Source of the DNA: Allobosea sp. Root483D1
GTDB taxonomy: Bacteria; Pseudomonadota; Alphaproteobacteria; Rhizobiales; Beijerinckiaceae
Reading direction: 5' to 3'
NCBI RefSeq assembly: GCF_001429505.1
Contig: NZ_LMJW01000016.1
Coordinates: 284,837-348,836 of the forward strand
DNA: 64,000 nucleotides
A program made the position numbers and the translations under genes. Shown here piece by piece: positions 45,154 to 55,085 of this stretch. The stretch's first letter is position 1. Each line of letters opens with the position of its first letter. The notes beneath the pieces are model-generated. The model was not told the DNA's origin, did no database searches, and saw nothing but the letters and a program-made list of their open reading frames with translations.

Positions 45154-46236
45154 TTGTCGATACTCAGGGACGTTGCCGACGACATCTATGAGGCTGCCTT
45201 CGATCCGGAGAGATGGCCGCGCGTCATCGATCGGATCAGCCTGCGCAGCGGCGCCGAGTCCGGCGGGATGATGGTGTTCGACAGCACCCGGCCAATCAGG
45301 AACCTCGCGACCGGGCGCACGGCCGATCTCCTGGCGAAGGTGTCGGAGGGCGGCCACTGGAAGCTGGACCGCCGCATCCCGTTCTTCTTCGCCAATCCGC
45401 TCAGCGGATTCGTCATCGCGGACGAGTATTTCTCGCCCGAGATCGCCCAAGACGAGACCGCGATGCTGGGGCAGGCGCTTGGCTTCGACCAGCAGGCCGG
45501 CACGATCATCCCGATGCCGACGGGCGAACTGGTCGTCTTCATCCTCAACCGGCTGCGCGAGGAGGGGCGTTTCGACCCGTCTCTGACCGCGGCGCTGAAC
45601 GAGTTCCACCCCCATCTCGCGCGCAGCGCCTATCTGGCGGCGCGGCTGAGAATGGAGCGGGCGCTCTCGGCGGTGGCGGCGCTGCAGGCCCTCGGCGTGC
45701 CGGCGGCCGTGCTCTCGGGCAAGGGCAGGGTGATGGCGAGCAACGCCCTGATCGAGAGCGTCTCGCAAACCCTGATCCCGCTCGCCTTCGGCGGCCTCGG
45801 CCTCGCCCGCCCGGCCAACAACAAGCTGCTGCAGGAGGCGCTCACGGCGGCCCAGGGCGATCAGGAGGCCGCCGCCCGTTCGATCCCGGTGCCGGCCGAG
45901 GATGACTGGCCGGCGATGATCGTCCATGTCGTGCCCTTGCGGCGCTCGGCGAGCGACATCTTCTCCGGCGCCGCCATCCTGATCGCCGCCGTCACGGTGA
46001 GCGCGAGCCGCCTCGTGCCGTCGCTGCAGGTGCTGATGGGCCTGTTCGACCTGACCCCGGCCGAGGTCAAGCTCGCGGCGGCCCTTGCGAGCGGCTTGTC
46101 GCTGGAGCAGGCCGCGGCCCAGGCGCGTATCCAGAAGACCACGGCGCGCACCCATCTCGACGGCATCTTCCGCAAGACCGGTACGCGCCGCCAGGGCCAG
46201 CTCGTGGCCCTGTTGAAGGGCGCGCAGCTATTGTGA
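45154..46236 (+). CDS. LuxR-type regulator, first of a tandem pair
   Basis: A 360-residue protein with a C-terminal LuxR/GerE helix-turn-helix (about 300-360): FDLTPAEVKLAAALASGLSL, then TTARTHLDGIFRKTGT. The N-terminal 290 residues form a sensory region of unrecognised family without transmembrane segments. The TTG at 45154 is favoured because it gives the same N-terminus as the paralogue downstream (DDIYEAAFDPERW) and AAAGGGG lies upstream; a TTG at 45124 is possible. It is 49 bases upstream of its paralogue and shares an almost identical C-terminus with it. Confidence 0.78.
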   Translation: MSILRDVADDIYEAAFDPERWPRVIDRISLRSGAESGGMMVFDSTRPIRNLATGRTADLLAKVSEGGHWKLDRRIPFFFANPLSGFVIADEYFSPEIAQDETAMLGQALGFDQQAGTIIPMPTGELVVFILNRLREEGRFDPSLTAALNEFHPHLARSAYLAARLRMERALSAVAALQALGVPAAVLSGKGRVMASNALIESVSQTLIPLAFGGLGLARPANNKLLQEALTAAQGDQEAAARSIPVPAEDDWPAMIVHVVPLRRSASDIFSGAAILIAAVTVSASRLVPSLQVLMGLFDLTPAEVKLAAALASGLSLEQAAAQARIQKTTARTHLDGIFRKTGTRRQGQLVALLKGAQLL

Positions 46237-46285
46237 TGGTCCGTGCTCCACGCAGCGCTCCGCGGACAGGCTCGGGATAGCCGCT

Positions 46286-47392
46286 ATGGCCGAAGACCTG
46301 ATCGATCGGATCTACGAGGCGGCGTTCGTCCCCGAAAAATGGTCGGATGTCCTGACGCGTGCCTCGCGCCTGTCGGATTCCGCCACCGGCTCGATTCTCG
46401 TTCTGAGCGACAAGTCGCCCGTTCGGGGCAAGTTGAGTTCCGCGTCTTCGGATCGTGATGAATCGCTCAGGGACGTCCAGCGCGTCTTCGACGAGTTCGT
46501 GAATGGCGACCATTGGCGGTTTCCCGGCGTGCTGCGGATGTACAATTTGCAGCCGGCCCGTTTCGTCCATGTCGAGGCGTTCATGACGCCCGAAGACATC
46601 GAACGCGATGCCCAGAGGATGCGTCTGCGGGCCCTCGGCATCGGCGCCCATCTCTGCACGGCGGTCCCGATGCCGGGCGGAGAGCTGGTCACCTATGTCT
46701 TCCAGCGCTGGCAGGAGGATGGCGACTACCGCCAAAGCGAGATCGAGGGGCTCGACAGGCTTCGGCCGCATCTGGCGCGCGCAGGCCTGATGGCGGTGCG
46801 GCTGGGATTGGAGCGCGCCCATACGACCGTTTCGGCTCTCCAGGCGATGGGGCTACCGGCGGCGATCATGAGAAGCACGGGCCCGGTGCAGGCGGTCAAC
46901 GCCTTGATGGAAGCGATGGCCTCGGTCTTCCGGCCGGCGGCGCTCGGCCGCATGGCCATTGCCGACGCCGAGGCCAACCGGTTGTTCCAGCAGGCCGTTG
47001 CGGCGGCGCGGGCCGACATCGAGCCCTCGGTCCGCTCGATCCCGATTCCGGCTACGGATGAGCGGCCGGCCCTGATCGTTCATCTCCTGCCATTGCGTCG
47101 ATCGGCGCTCGATATTTTTTCGGGCGCGGACCTGCTGGTCGTGGCGACCAGGGTCTCGGCGAGCACCGCCGTCCCGTCACCGACCATCCTGACCGGCCTG
47201 TTCGATCTGACGCCGGCCGAGGCGAAGCTGGCGACATCCCTGGCAGGTGGGCTGTCACTGGAGGCGGCGGCGGCCGAGAGCGGTGTCCAGATGACCACGG
47301 CGCGCACCCATCTCGATCGCATCTTTCGCAAGACGGGGACGCGCCGCCAGGGCCAGCTCGTGGCTTTGCTGAAGGGCACGCAGCTGCTCTGA
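46286..47392 (+). CDS. LuxR-type regulator, second of a tandem pair
   Basis: A 368-residue paralogue of the preceding protein, with the same plan: DRIYEAAFVPEKW at the start, a shared middle (RRSALDIFSGADLL), and a C-terminal helix-turn-helix (FDLTPAEAKLATSLAGGLSL, THLDRIFRKTGTRRQGQL). The last 20 residues are nearly identical in both. This indicates a gene duplication. The two may form heterodimers or respond to different signals. The ligand and targets are unknown. The ATG at 46286 is the first start that gives the conserved N-terminus. Confidence 0.83.
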   Translation: MAEDLIDRIYEAAFVPEKWSDVLTRASRLSDSATGSILVLSDKSPVRGKLSSASSDRDESLRDVQRVFDEFVNGDHWRFPGVLRMYNLQPARFVHVEAFMTPEDIERDAQRMRLRALGIGAHLCTAVPMPGGELVTYVFQRWQEDGDYRQSEIEGLDRLRPHLARAGLMAVRLGLERAHTTVSALQAMGLPAAIMRSTGPVQAVNALMEAMASVFRPAALGRMAIADAEANRLFQQAVAAARADIEPSVRSIPIPATDERPALIVHLLPLRRSALDIFSGADLLVVATRVSASTAVPSPTILTGLFDLTPAEAKLATSLAGGLSLEAAAAESGVQMTTARTHLDRIFRKTGTRRQGQLVALLKGTQLL

Positions 47393-47410
47393 GCGCGGGG
47401 CGCCGCGCCC

Positions 47411-48034
47411 TCAGCCGCGCTTCACCGCCCTGACTGTCCCGCCCTGGCCGCTCCCGCAATAAAAGCGACCGCCGCCGGCCTCCATGCCCGAGACGAAGGT
47501 CCCTTCCGGCATGCGCATGGCGTCCAGCACCTTGCCGGTCTCAGGATCGACCCGGCGGATCTCGCTCTCCTCATCCTCCCAGGTCGCGTGCCAGAGCTCG
47601 CCATCGCTCCAGGTCACGCCGGTGACGAAGCGGTTGGATTGCAGCGTGCGCAGCACCTTGCCGGTTTCCGGGTCGATCTGGTGGATCTGGCGCTCGCGGT
47701 AGTGGCCGACCCAGAGCGTGCCCTCCGCCCAGGCGAGGCCGGAATCGCCGCCGCCGGCCGGGGCGGGAATGGTCGAGAGCACGCGCCCGCTCTCCGGATC
47801 GATCTTCTGGATGCGGTCCTCGGCGATCTGGTAGAGGTGCTTGCCGTCGAAGGCGGTGCCGGCATGGGCGGGCACGTCGAGGCTGCGCACGGTCTGCCCG
47901 CTCTCCGGATCGAGCGCATTGAGCCTGTCGCCCGAGGCGAACCAGACTTGTCTGCCGTCATAGCTGACGCCGTGCACGGCCTCGACGCCGGGGAAGGGGC
48001 CGTATTCGCGCAGGATGGTGGCTGTCCTGGTCAT
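47411..48034 (-). CDS. Beta-propeller protein, Vgb/YncE-like
   Basis: A 207-residue soluble protein with at least four repeats of the form IQKIDPESGRVLSTI, IHQIDPETGKVLRTL, IRRVDPETGKVLDAM, each preceded by a WxG or WHATW segment. This is a beta-propeller like Vgb/streptogramin-lyase or YncE domains, with fewer blades. No signal peptide is seen, so it is probably cytoplasmic. It shares its strand with the regulator gene upstream, with 38 bases between them, and the stop lies close to the LuxR gene. Confidence 0.75.
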   Translation of the reverse strand: MTRTATILREYGPFPGVEAVHGVSYDGRQVWFASGDRLNALDPESGQTVRSLDVPAHAGTAFDGKHLYQIAEDRIQKIDPESGRVLSTIPAPAGGGDSGLAWAEGTLWVGHYRERQIHQIDPETGKVLRTLQSNRFVTGVTWSDGELWHATWEDEESEIRRVDPETGKVLDAMRMPEGTFVSGMEAGGGRFYCGSGQGGTVRAVKRG

Positions 48035-48072
48035 GAGATGATCTCCTCTGTTCGGTTGGACCGGGACGAGGT

Positions 48073-49293
48073 CTAGCCATCCGGCAGCGGAGCCGGGAGT
48101 AACAAGGCTGTCGGGAAACCCGGCACCGGCGGCGTCAGCCAGCGCCGCGCCCGCGCCTTGCCGAAGGACTGGATCTTGCCGGCCTCGGCCAATGCCTCCA
48201 GCGCGCGCTGCATGTTGCGCTGGCTCACCCCGAGCGCCAGCGCCAGCGCCGAGCTCGACCAGGCCTCGCCATCGGCGAGGAGGGCGAGCACGTCGGCATG
48301 CGGCTCCTCCAGCGGCTGCGCCAGCACCGCGACCTCGCGCGCCCGGTGCGGCTTCAGGGCAAAGCCGCGTTTCGTCGCGCTGATCTCGGCGATCCCGTGC
48401 AATTCGGCGCGCAGCCGCCCGATCTCGACCCGCAGCCGGGCGCGATGCGACTCGTCGGCCTCCTTCGCCCGGAAGGCGCGGGCCAGCAGCACCTCGCGCG
48501 AGGCATCCGCCGGCCAGGCCTCGGCGAGCGTGCGCGCGAGCGAAAACAGCACGGGCCGGGTGGCGAGCGGCACGGTTGTACCGGCCTCGCGCACGAGATT
48601 GCGGCAGGCATCGACGACGAAGCTGCATGATGCGAGCAGCGCCGCGACCTCGCCCAGCATCAGCGGGCGCTCCTCGCCCTGCGCGATCAGCCGAGCAGCC
48701 GGCGCCTCCAGCACGCGCGCGGCGGCCTCGACCTCGGCCACCAAAGCGGGGATGCGGGCACGCTGAGCTGCCTCTGCCGCCTGTGCGAACGCTGCGCGGG
48801 CCGGTTCCGCCTGCAACCGTCGCAACGCGATGCCACCGATGGCGAGCGCTCGCGCCGCCTCCAGCGCCGGCGGCAGCGGGTTCTCGTCGAAGCCGGCGAG
48901 CACGCGCTCGGCTTCCCCGAGCCGGCCGATCAGCAGCAGGCGGCGCACCGCGATCGTGCGGGCATGAGCGGCGTTGAGGCGGTCGCCATGGGCTTCCAGA
49001 GTTGCGCGCGCCGCATCGAGCGCCTTGGCTGGCCAGCCGAGATCACGCGAGACCAGGGCGATTTCGGCCTCGGCGAGAATGCAGCGGGCCCGCGCTACCG
49101 GTTCCTTCGTACCGAAGCCTTGGCCGGCGCGCTTGAGCAGCACCTTGGCGCGGGCGAGGTCGCCGAGTTGCGCCATGGCGATGCCGCGCAACGCCAGCGC
49201 CGGTGCATCCTCGCGCAGCGCGACGCGGTTGAGCGCGCCGAACGGGTCGCCCGCCGCCAAGGCTCGCCCGGCTGCCGTGATCAGCGAATCCAT
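48073..49293 (-). CDS. Helical-repeat regulator with C-terminal winged helix
   Basis: A 406-residue protein. Residues 1-230 form alanine-rich helical repeats of TPR type (ALALRGIAMAQLGDLARAKVLLKRAG and others). The C-terminal part holds a DNA-binding winged helix (LLADGEAWSSSALALALGVSQRNMQRALEALAEAG) and before it a basic RVEIGRLRAELHG region. It may sense a ligand or partner and regulate the neighbouring genes: the propeller gene downstream or the divergent DUF899 gene 127 bases away. Confidence 0.7.
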   Translation of the reverse strand: MDSLITAAGRALAAGDPFGALNRVALREDAPALALRGIAMAQLGDLARAKVLLKRAGQGFGTKEPVARARCILAEAEIALVSRDLGWPAKALDAARATLEAHGDRLNAAHARTIAVRRLLLIGRLGEAERVLAGFDENPLPPALEAARALAIGGIALRRLQAEPARAAFAQAAEAAQRARIPALVAEVEAAARVLEAPAARLIAQGEERPLMLGEVAALLASCSFVVDACRNLVREAGTTVPLATRPVLFSLARTLAEAWPADASREVLLARAFRAKEADESHRARLRVEIGRLRAELHGIAEISATKRGFALKPHRAREVAVLAQPLEEPHADVLALLADGEAWSSSALALALGVSQRNMQRALEALAEAGKIQSFGKARARRWLTPPVPGFPTALLLPAPLPDG

Positions 49294-49420
49294 GCCACAG
49301 CCCGAAATCCCGCCAAACTTGTCACTCCCGCTCCCTGTCGCCTCAAGCGTACCCCTGACCGCGACGCCGCATCGCGAAACGGCGAGCGGCGAATGTCAAC
49401 CGACGACAGGAGCAAGCATC

Positions 49421-50212
49421 ATGACGGCTCATCTCACTGGAACGCGCGAGGACTGGCTCAGGGCCCGGCTCGACCTGCTAGCGGTCGAGAAGGCGCTGAC
49501 GCGGCAGAGCGACGCCGTGGCGCGACAGCGCCAGGCTTTGCCCTGGGTCAAGGTCGACAAGGATTATCGCTTCGTCACCGAAGCCGGGCAGGTCGGGCTG
49601 GCCGACCTCTTCGCCGGGCGCTCGCAGCTTCTGATCTACCATTTCATGTTCGGGCCGGACTTTTCCGCCGGCTGCCCGTCCTGCTCGCTGATCGCCGACG
49701 GCTTCAACGGCATCCACGTCCATCTCGCCAACCATGACGTGACGCTGACCGCGGTATCGCTGGCGCCGCTCGACAAGCTCGTCGCCTTCAAGCGGCGCAT
49801 GGGCTGGAGCTTTCCCTGGGCCTCCTCTGCGACGGGCGATTTCAACTTCGACTTCAGCGCCTCCTACAGCGAGGAGCAGGAGCGGCAGGGTGCGGTCGAG
49901 TACAATTTCCAGCGCGAGCCGCAGGTCGACTGGAGCAGCAACGACATCGTCTCCGGGCTCGCCGTGCAGAGCGGCACGACACCGTCAGGTTATATGCGCG
50001 AGCGGCCGGGGATGAGCGCCTTCATCCGCGAGGACGGCGCGATCTACCACACCTATTCGAGCTACGGACGCGGCGTGGACGCGATCTGGAGCATATATCC
50101 CTGGCTCGACCGCGCGCCGAAGGGTCGCAACGAGCCGAGCGGGCCCTGGTGGCGCCTCCGCGATGCCTACCTCGCGCCTTCTGCCGCGACGGCCCAATCA
50201 TGCTGTGCCTGA
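49421..50212 (+). CDS. DUF899 thioredoxin-like protein
   Basis: A 263-residue protein of the DUF899 family with a thioredoxin-like fold. A CPSC pair sits in [15 protein letters not shown] at about residues 86-100, and [21 protein letters not shown] and [12 protein letters not shown] are typical for the family. Members are cytoplasmic and may be redox proteins. AGGAG precedes the ATG. The stop overlaps the start of the DUF2182 gene, so the two are translated together. Confidence 0.88.
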   Translation: MTAHLTGTREDWLRARLDLLAVEKALTRQSDAVARQRQALPWVKVDKDYRFVTEAGQVGLADLFAGRSQLLIYHFMFGPDFSAGCPSCSLIADGFNGIHVHLANHDVTLTAVSLAPLDKLVAFKRRMGWSFPWASSATGDFNFDFSASYSEEQERQGAVEYNFQREPQVDWSSNDIVSGLAVQSGTTPSGYMRERPGMSAFIREDGAIYHTYSSYGRGVDAIWSIYPWLDRAPKGRNEPSGPWWRLRDAYLAPSAATAQSCCA

Positions 50213-51036
50213 GCCCCCGGCCGCATGCTGGTCGCGGAGCGTCGGGCAACCCGTCCGGCGTCTCCGTCGTGGGGGCGGGGCGGATGTTCTTCGCCGTCTG
50301 CGCCCTGCTGTTCGTCGCCAGCGCGACCGCGACCATCCTGATCTGCCTTGCCATGGCCGATATGGGCGAGGTGCCGATGGCGGGCGGCTGGTCGATGTCG
50401 ACGGCCTGGACGCCGCTCTGCGGCGGCTCCTGGCCGGCGGCCGCCGGCTCCTTCCTCGGCATGTGGATCGCGATGACGCTGGCGATGATGCTGCCCTCGC
50501 TCGCGCCTGTGCTCTGGCGCTGCCGAGAGGCAGCGCTGCACTCCGGAGAAACCAGGGCAGGGCTGTGCGCTGCTCTGGCCGGCCTCGGCTATCTCGGGGT
50601 CTGGACAGCGCTCGGGCTGGCGGTCTTCGTCGGCGGTGCCGCGCTGCTGGAGGTCGCGATGCGCTGGCCGCGACTGGCCTGCTTCATGCCGCTCTTGGCC
50701 GCCGTGATCGTGATCGCGGCCGGCGCTTTCCAGGTCTCGGCTTTGAAGGGCGACCTGCTCGGTTGTTGCCAGCAAATCGCTCAGCGAGGCGCAGGCGCTC
50801 TCGCCGCGATGAGGCAGGGGCTGCGGCTCGGCCTCGCCTGCTGCGCCTCCTGCGCCGGGTTGATCGCGCTCCTGCTCGTCGGCGGCGTGATGGATCTGCC
50901 GACGATGGCCGTCGTGACCGCGGCGATCACCACCGAGCGGCTCGCCTCAGCAGGCGAACGCGTCGCCCGCGCCTGCGGCGGCGTCATCCTCGGAATGGGG
51001 GCGGTCATGATCGTGCAGGCGCTCTGGCTGATCTGA
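50200..51036 (+). CDS. DUF2182 membrane protein
   Basis: A 278-residue membrane protein with about seven helices and the DUF2182 motifs [17 protein letters not shown] and [14 protein letters not shown], where methionines and cysteines suggest metal binding. The family is described as predicted metal-binding membrane proteins. The ATG at 50200 overlaps DUF899 by 13 bases; an ATG at 50284 with GGGGCGG before it is an alternative. Pairing with DUF899 suggests a shared redox or metal task. Confidence 0.82.
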   Translation: MLCLSPRPHAGRGASGNPSGVSVVGAGRMFFAVCALLFVASATATILICLAMADMGEVPMAGGWSMSTAWTPLCGGSWPAAAGSFLGMWIAMTLAMMLPSLAPVLWRCREAALHSGETRAGLCAALAGLGYLGVWTALGLAVFVGGAALLEVAMRWPRLACFMPLLAAVIVIAAGAFQVSALKGDLLGCCQQIAQRGAGALAAMRQGLRLGLACCASCAGLIALLLVGGVMDLPTMAVVTAAITTERLASAGERVARACGGVILGMGAVMIVQALWLI

Positions 51037-51212
51037 TGCCCCGGCCCTCGCCGGGCCCGATCGCCGCCGCCGCCATGTCTGCCATGCATTTTCGCATCTG
51101 CTCAGAAACGCGCCACGCAGTGCCGCGCCGCCTCGCGCTGGCCTATACAGGTCGCAGGCGATCCTCGGGTTGGGTCGCACGCAAAAATTGTACGGTTCAC
51201 GAGGAGACGCAC

Positions 51213-52325
51213 ATGACGCTCAAAGCCCGATTCCTCATCGGAACAGCCTTCGCCGCGGCGATGCTCGCAGGCGCCCCGGCGCGCGCCGACATCACCATCG
51301 GCCTGCTCGCGCCGCTGACTGGCGCCGTCGCTGCCTATGGCGATCAGGTCAAGAACGGCGCCCAGGCCGCCGTCGACGCCATCAACAAGAAGGGTGGCAT
51401 CGCCGGTGAGAAGGTCGTCCTGAAGCTCGCCGACGATGCCGGCGATCCCAAGCAGGGCGTCTCGGCCGCCAACCTGCTGGTCGGCGACAAGGTCCGCTTC
51501 GTCGTCGGCCCGGTGACCTCTGGTGTCGCCATGGCCGCGTCCGACGTCTTCGCCGAGAGCGGCGTCCTGATGGTGACGCCGACCGCGACCTCGCCGGCGT
51601 TGACCAACCGCGGCCTCGCCAATGTCTTCCGCACCTGCGGCCGCGACGACCAGCAGGCCGAGGTCGCCGCCAACTACGTCCTGAAGAACCTGAAGGCCAA
51701 GAAGATCGCCATCGTCCACGACAAGGGGACCTATGGCAAAGGCCTCGCCGATTCCTTCAAGAAGGGCATCAATGCCGGCGGCATCACCGAGGTCGCCTAT
51801 CTCACCCTGAATCCGGGCGACAAGGACCTCGCGGCGGTGATCACCCGGCTGAAGTCGGGCGGCGCCGAACTGATCTATTTCGGAGGCTACCACCCGGAAG
51901 GCGGCCTGCTCGCCCGCCAGTTGCATGATGCCGGCGTCAAGGCGACGATCATCGGCGGCGAGGGCCTCTCCAACACCGAACTCTGGGCGATCGGCGGCGA
52001 CACCGCGGCCGGCACCCTCTTCACCAACGCCACCGACGCGCTGAAGAACCCGGCCTCGGCTGAAGCCGTGGCGGTGCTGAAGGAGAAGGGCATTCCGCCC
52101 GAGGCCTTCACGCTCAACGCCTATGCCGCCGTCGAGGTGCTGAAGGCCGGCATCGAGAAGGCCGGCAAGGACGCCAAGGCCGACGCGGTCGCCAAGGCAT
52201 TGAAGGCTGGCCTCGAGGTCAAGACCGCGATCGGTACGCTGACCTATGGCAAGACCGGCGATCTGAGCTCGCCGAGCTTCTCCATGTACAAGTGGGAAGC
52301 CGGCAAGATCGTCGCCGCCGACTGA
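51213..52325 (+). CDS. Branched-chain amino-acid-type ABC substrate-binding protein (LivK-like)
   Basis: A 370-residue periplasmic protein of the Leu/Ile/Val-binding family. A signal peptide ends near ARAD (residue 25). The two-lobed fold is visible in [63 protein letters not shown] and [20 protein letters not shown], with the ligand-contacting segment [18 protein letters not shown] is just upstream of the ATG. No permease or ATPase genes follow; a strong terminator ends the transcript, so the partner LivHMGF genes lie elsewhere. Confidence 0.92.
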   Translation: MTLKARFLIGTAFAAAMLAGAPARADITIGLLAPLTGAVAAYGDQVKNGAQAAVDAINKKGGIAGEKVVLKLADDAGDPKQGVSAANLLVGDKVRFVVGPVTSGVAMAASDVFAESGVLMVTPTATSPALTNRGLANVFRTCGRDDQQAEVAANYVLKNLKAKKIAIVHDKGTYGKGLADSFKKGINAGGITEVAYLTLNPGDKDLAAVITRLKSGGAELIYFGGYHPEGGLLARQLHDAGVKATIIGGEGLSNTELWAIGGDTAAGTLFTNATDALKNPASAEAVAVLKEKGIPPEAFTLNAYAAVEVLKAGIEKAGKDAKADAVAKALKAGLEVKTAIGTLTYGKTGDLSSPSFSMYKWEAGKIVAAD

Positions 52326-52348
52326 CGATCTGCTTCAGATGCGAGGGA

Positions 52349-52378
52349 GGGCCTGCGGCGTGCCGCGGGCCCTTTTTT
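52349..52378 (+). terminator. Rho-independent terminator after livK-like gene
   Basis: GGGCC-T-GCGGC (52349-52359) pairs with GCCGC-G-GGCCC (52362-52372), one mismatch inside, followed by TTTTTT. This is the clearest intrinsic terminator in the window. Confidence 0.9.
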
Positions 52379-52478
52379 GTTGCGGGTGGGCGCAAGTGCT
52401 GCCCGTCTCCTGAACGCGCCGTTCGGGAACCGTTCAGGCGCTGGGCCGTTCAGTCCGGCGACCGAACGGGAACTGCCC

Positions 52479-52679
52479 ATGTCAGCCGCCGAAGCCTTCG
52501 CCACTACCAAGCCCTTCGCCAAGCCGTCATTGATCGCGATTCGGCGTGAAGTGGATGGCTATGGCATCCGCTTTGGCTTGAACGAGGCCGAGGATGCGCA
52601 GATGCCGGGCCCTGTCTTCGCGACGCTGGACGAAGCCATGGCCTGGGTCGAGCGCATCGATGGTTCCGGCGGCCATTGA
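52479..52679 (+). CDS. Hypothetical 66-residue protein
   Basis: A short soluble protein with RREVDGYGIRFGLNEAEDAQMPGPVF and a C-terminal amphipathic helix (LDEAMAWVERI). The balanced, non-repetitive composition looks like a real gene. No family is recognised. The frame extends upstream to 52377 into the terminator region, so the ATG at 52479 is more likely. It lies between the terminator and tRNA-Ser. Confidence 0.5.
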   Translation: MSAAEAFATTKPFAKPSLIAIRREVDGYGIRFGLNEAEDAQMPGPVFATLDEAMAWVERIDGSGGH

Positions 52680-52774
52680 AACAGTTCGATCGGGGCGATT
52701 TGCGCCATGCCTGTCGATCGATCGTCGGGACGGCTTGTCAAAGCGGGTCGCGATCGGGCATAGAGCCTTCCAAC

Positions 52775-52865
52775 GGAGACGTGGCCGAGAGGCTGAAGGC
52801 ACTCGTTTGCTAAATGAGCATACCCCACAAGGGTATCGAGGGTTCGAATCCCTCCGTCTCCGCCA
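52775..52865 (+). tRNA. tRNA-Ser (GCT)
   Basis: A 91-base class II tRNA with acceptor stem GGAGACG/CGTCTCC, anticodon loop TTGCTAA giving GCT, a long variable arm ATACCCCACAAGGGTAT, T-loop TTCGAATC and an encoded CCA. It lies at the edge of the unusual catabolic region that follows. Confidence 0.97.
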
Positions 52866-53192
52866 TTTTCCCTTCCTGCAAGCATTTGATATCGTTTAGT
52901 TATTATCTGAAGAATCAGTTGCCAACCCCAATAAGCGCCCCAACGAGTGACCGAGGCCGCAAGAAGCTGCATGCCTCCGCGACCGCCTTTGACTGAAAGA
53001 TGACGCTTGCGTGCGCAATTCGCGCGAATCGCAAACTTCCGGCTAGCGCCAGATGCAGACATTGCAAATTGCCGCGAAGCGGACATTCATGCTCGGGAGA
53101 GCAAGGGGCGCTCAGGATACAAAATATCAGCGCGCAACACCAAGCGATGCTGCCATCGAAGCCAACAATGGCCGATGCAAGCGCCGGGCAGA
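52866..53192. other. Stretch after tRNA-Ser, lower GC
   Basis: About 330 bases with no supported gene. Base composition is visibly less GC-rich than the flanks. No direct repeat of the tRNA 3' end and no integrase fragment was seen, so an attachment site is not supported. Confidence 0.5.
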
Positions 53193-53921
53193 TCAATGCG
53201 CACTCATTCGGCTTAAAAACTCCCGAGCGCGAGCGCTCTGCGGATGCTGGAAGAAGGCCTCTGGCGGCGCCTCTTCTACGATGGCGCCGCCATCCATGAA
53301 CACGACGCGGTCGGCCACGGTCCGAGCGAAGCTCATCTCGTGAGTGACGATGATCATCGTCATGCCCTCGTTCGCCAAATCGGTCATGACGCCCAGAACC
53401 TCCTTGACCATTTCCGGGTCGAGCGCCGAGGTCGGTTCGTCAAACAGCATGACCTGCGGCTGCATGCACAAGGCCCGAGCGATCGCAACGCGCTGCTGCT
53501 GCCCGCCCGAAAGCTGGCCCGGGTAAGCGTCGGCCTTGTCCTGGATGCGGACACGCTCAAGCAACGATATCGCCCGCGCTCGAACCGCATCTTTCGGAAG
53601 CTTGCGCACCTTCCTCGGCGCGAGCATCAGATTGTCGAGCACCGTGAGATGGGGAAAGAGGTTAAACTGTTGGAACACCATTCCAATTTCCCCGGAAAAT
53701 GCCGCAACGTTGGAGCAATCTGAGGCCAGCTCACGTTCGCCTACGGAAATCGCGCCGCGCGCCCGAGTCTCAAGTCCCGCGACGCAGCGGATCAATGTCG
53801 ATTTTCCGGATCCCGAAGGCCCACATATGACGACACGCTCCCCCAACAGAACCGTCAACGAAATGTCCTGGAGAACTGTCGCTTCACCATAGTTTTTATG
53901 GATGCTCTCTATAGTTATCAT
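53193..53921 (-). CDS. Polar amino-acid ABC transporter ATP-binding protein (GlnQ-like)
   Basis: A 242-residue ATPase. Walker A is GPSGSGKST (about 34-42), the Q-loop region reads [18 protein letters not shown], the signature is LSGGQQQR, Walker B is [14 protein letters not shown] and the H-loop is [10 protein letters not shown]. The family drives amino-acid uptake with HisMQ-type permeases. It is the last gene of the minus-strand run; its permeases and binding protein lie 4-7 kb away at the other end, with four metabolic and regulatory genes in between. Confidence 0.95.
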   Translation of the reverse strand: MITIESIHKNYGEATVLQDISLTVLLGERVVICGPSGSGKSTLIRCVAGLETRARGAISVGERELASDCSNVAAFSGEIGMVFQQFNLFPHLTVLDNLMLAPRKVRKLPKDAVRARAISLLERVRIQDKADAYPGQLSGGQQQRVAIARALCMQPQVMLFDEPTSALDPEMVKEVLGVMTDLANEGMTMIIVTHEMSFARTVADRVVFMDGGAIVEEAPPEAFFQHPQSARAREFLSRMSAH

Positions 53922-53987
53922 TTTGATTCTTGTTTCGATGTGAGATTTTGCGGAGATGCATGTTCGTTTTATTATTATGTCTGTTTT

Positions 53988-54899
53988 TTACGCTTCGGCG
54001 ATTTCATCCGGGAGATTTTCTTTGACCCTGTTCAAGAAATTACGAACCAAAATATTGTCATCCCCTTGAGCTCGGTAGATGATGTAGAATGTCGACAGAT
54101 AGTCGACGCTCGGGCTGGCGGGGATCCTGTGCAGGCGGGCGTGGGGCGGCAGAGCCTCCGCATAATGCTGCGGCAGAAAGCCGATAAAACGCCCGGACAG
54201 GATCAGGGCAGCATGTGCTTCCATGTTTTCCACGAAAGCGTTGGGCACGATGTTTCCGCTTATCTTCTCGATATTGTAGCGGTTGAGATACCGTCTGACC
54301 AAGAAAGGATAGGAGGAAAGCTCTTCGACGGGGACCTCTTTCTTTGACGCAAGCTCGTGGTCAAGCGAGCAGTAGATCGACTGCCGCTCCCGGAATACCG
54401 GAATATAGTTGAGGCCGACACGCTTGTGGAAGAAAGAGCCAATCACGATGTCCCGCTTTCCCTCGATCAGCTCCTGTTCCATCTCAGCGGAGGAGCCGAC
54501 CTTCAGTTCGATGACGACCTCGCTGGCGTGCTCGCTGAAGGAGCGGATGATCGCGGGCAGGTTCCACACCCGGTTGGAGATGACGGCGTCGATCATGCCG
54601 ATCCGCAGGACGCCTTTCATGCTGCCGGAAATCGACGCTGCGATGTTCTGGATCCGGTCGGCGGCCGAAAACAGCTCGACGCATCCCTCATAGATCTGTT
54701 GCCCGTCCCGGGTGAGGGAAAACCCGGCCCGGCCTCGGTGGCAGAGGCGAAACCCAAGCCGCTTTTCAAGCTCCGACAAATGTGTCGAGACGGTCGACTG
54801 GGCCATGTTCAATGTGAGTTGAGCACCGACCAGCCCGCGTGCTTCGACGATGGCCTTGAAAACCCGAAGCAGTCTCAGATCGATATCCGACAAACGCAC
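53988..54899 (-). CDS. LysR-family regulator
   Basis: A 303-residue transcription factor. The N-terminal helix-turn-helix (about 5-65) reads RLLRVFKAIVEARGLVGAQLTLNMAQSTVSTHLSELEKRLGFRL (shown in part; the recognition helix is AQSTVSTHLSELE). The effector domain (about 95-300) has the usual two-lobe pattern. It lies inside the minus-strand run between the RraA-like gene and the ATPase gene, so it probably controls these genes and senses the pathway substrate or its CoA ester. Confidence 0.92.
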   Translation of the reverse strand: MRLSDIDLRLLRVFKAIVEARGLVGAQLTLNMAQSTVSTHLSELEKRLGFRLCHRGRAGFSLTRDGQQIYEGCVELFSAADRIQNIAASISGSMKGVLRIGMIDAVISNRVWNLPAIIRSFSEHASEVVIELKVGSSAEMEQELIEGKRDIVIGSFFHKRVGLNYIPVFRERQSIYCSLDHELASKKEVPVEELSSYPFLVRRYLNRYNIEKISGNIVPNAFVENMEAHAALILSGRFIGFLPQHYAEALPPHARLHRIPASPSVDYLSTFYIIYRAQGDDNILVRNFLNRVKENLPDEIAEA

Positions 54900-55085
54900 T
54901 GCACTGCGCTCCTATCGAGGGCCGTCAACGGCTGGATTTTGGCATTCAAGCGGCGGGAGCGCGACACTGCGCGAGACCTCGCGGCGTCATCGGAACCTGG
55001 CGCGGCATTGCCGCGCAGAGGCGAACTGAGTTCCATGGCCGCGAGGTCATCTCGGCCGAACTGAGGTTTTCCGGTAGCGCGCGTT

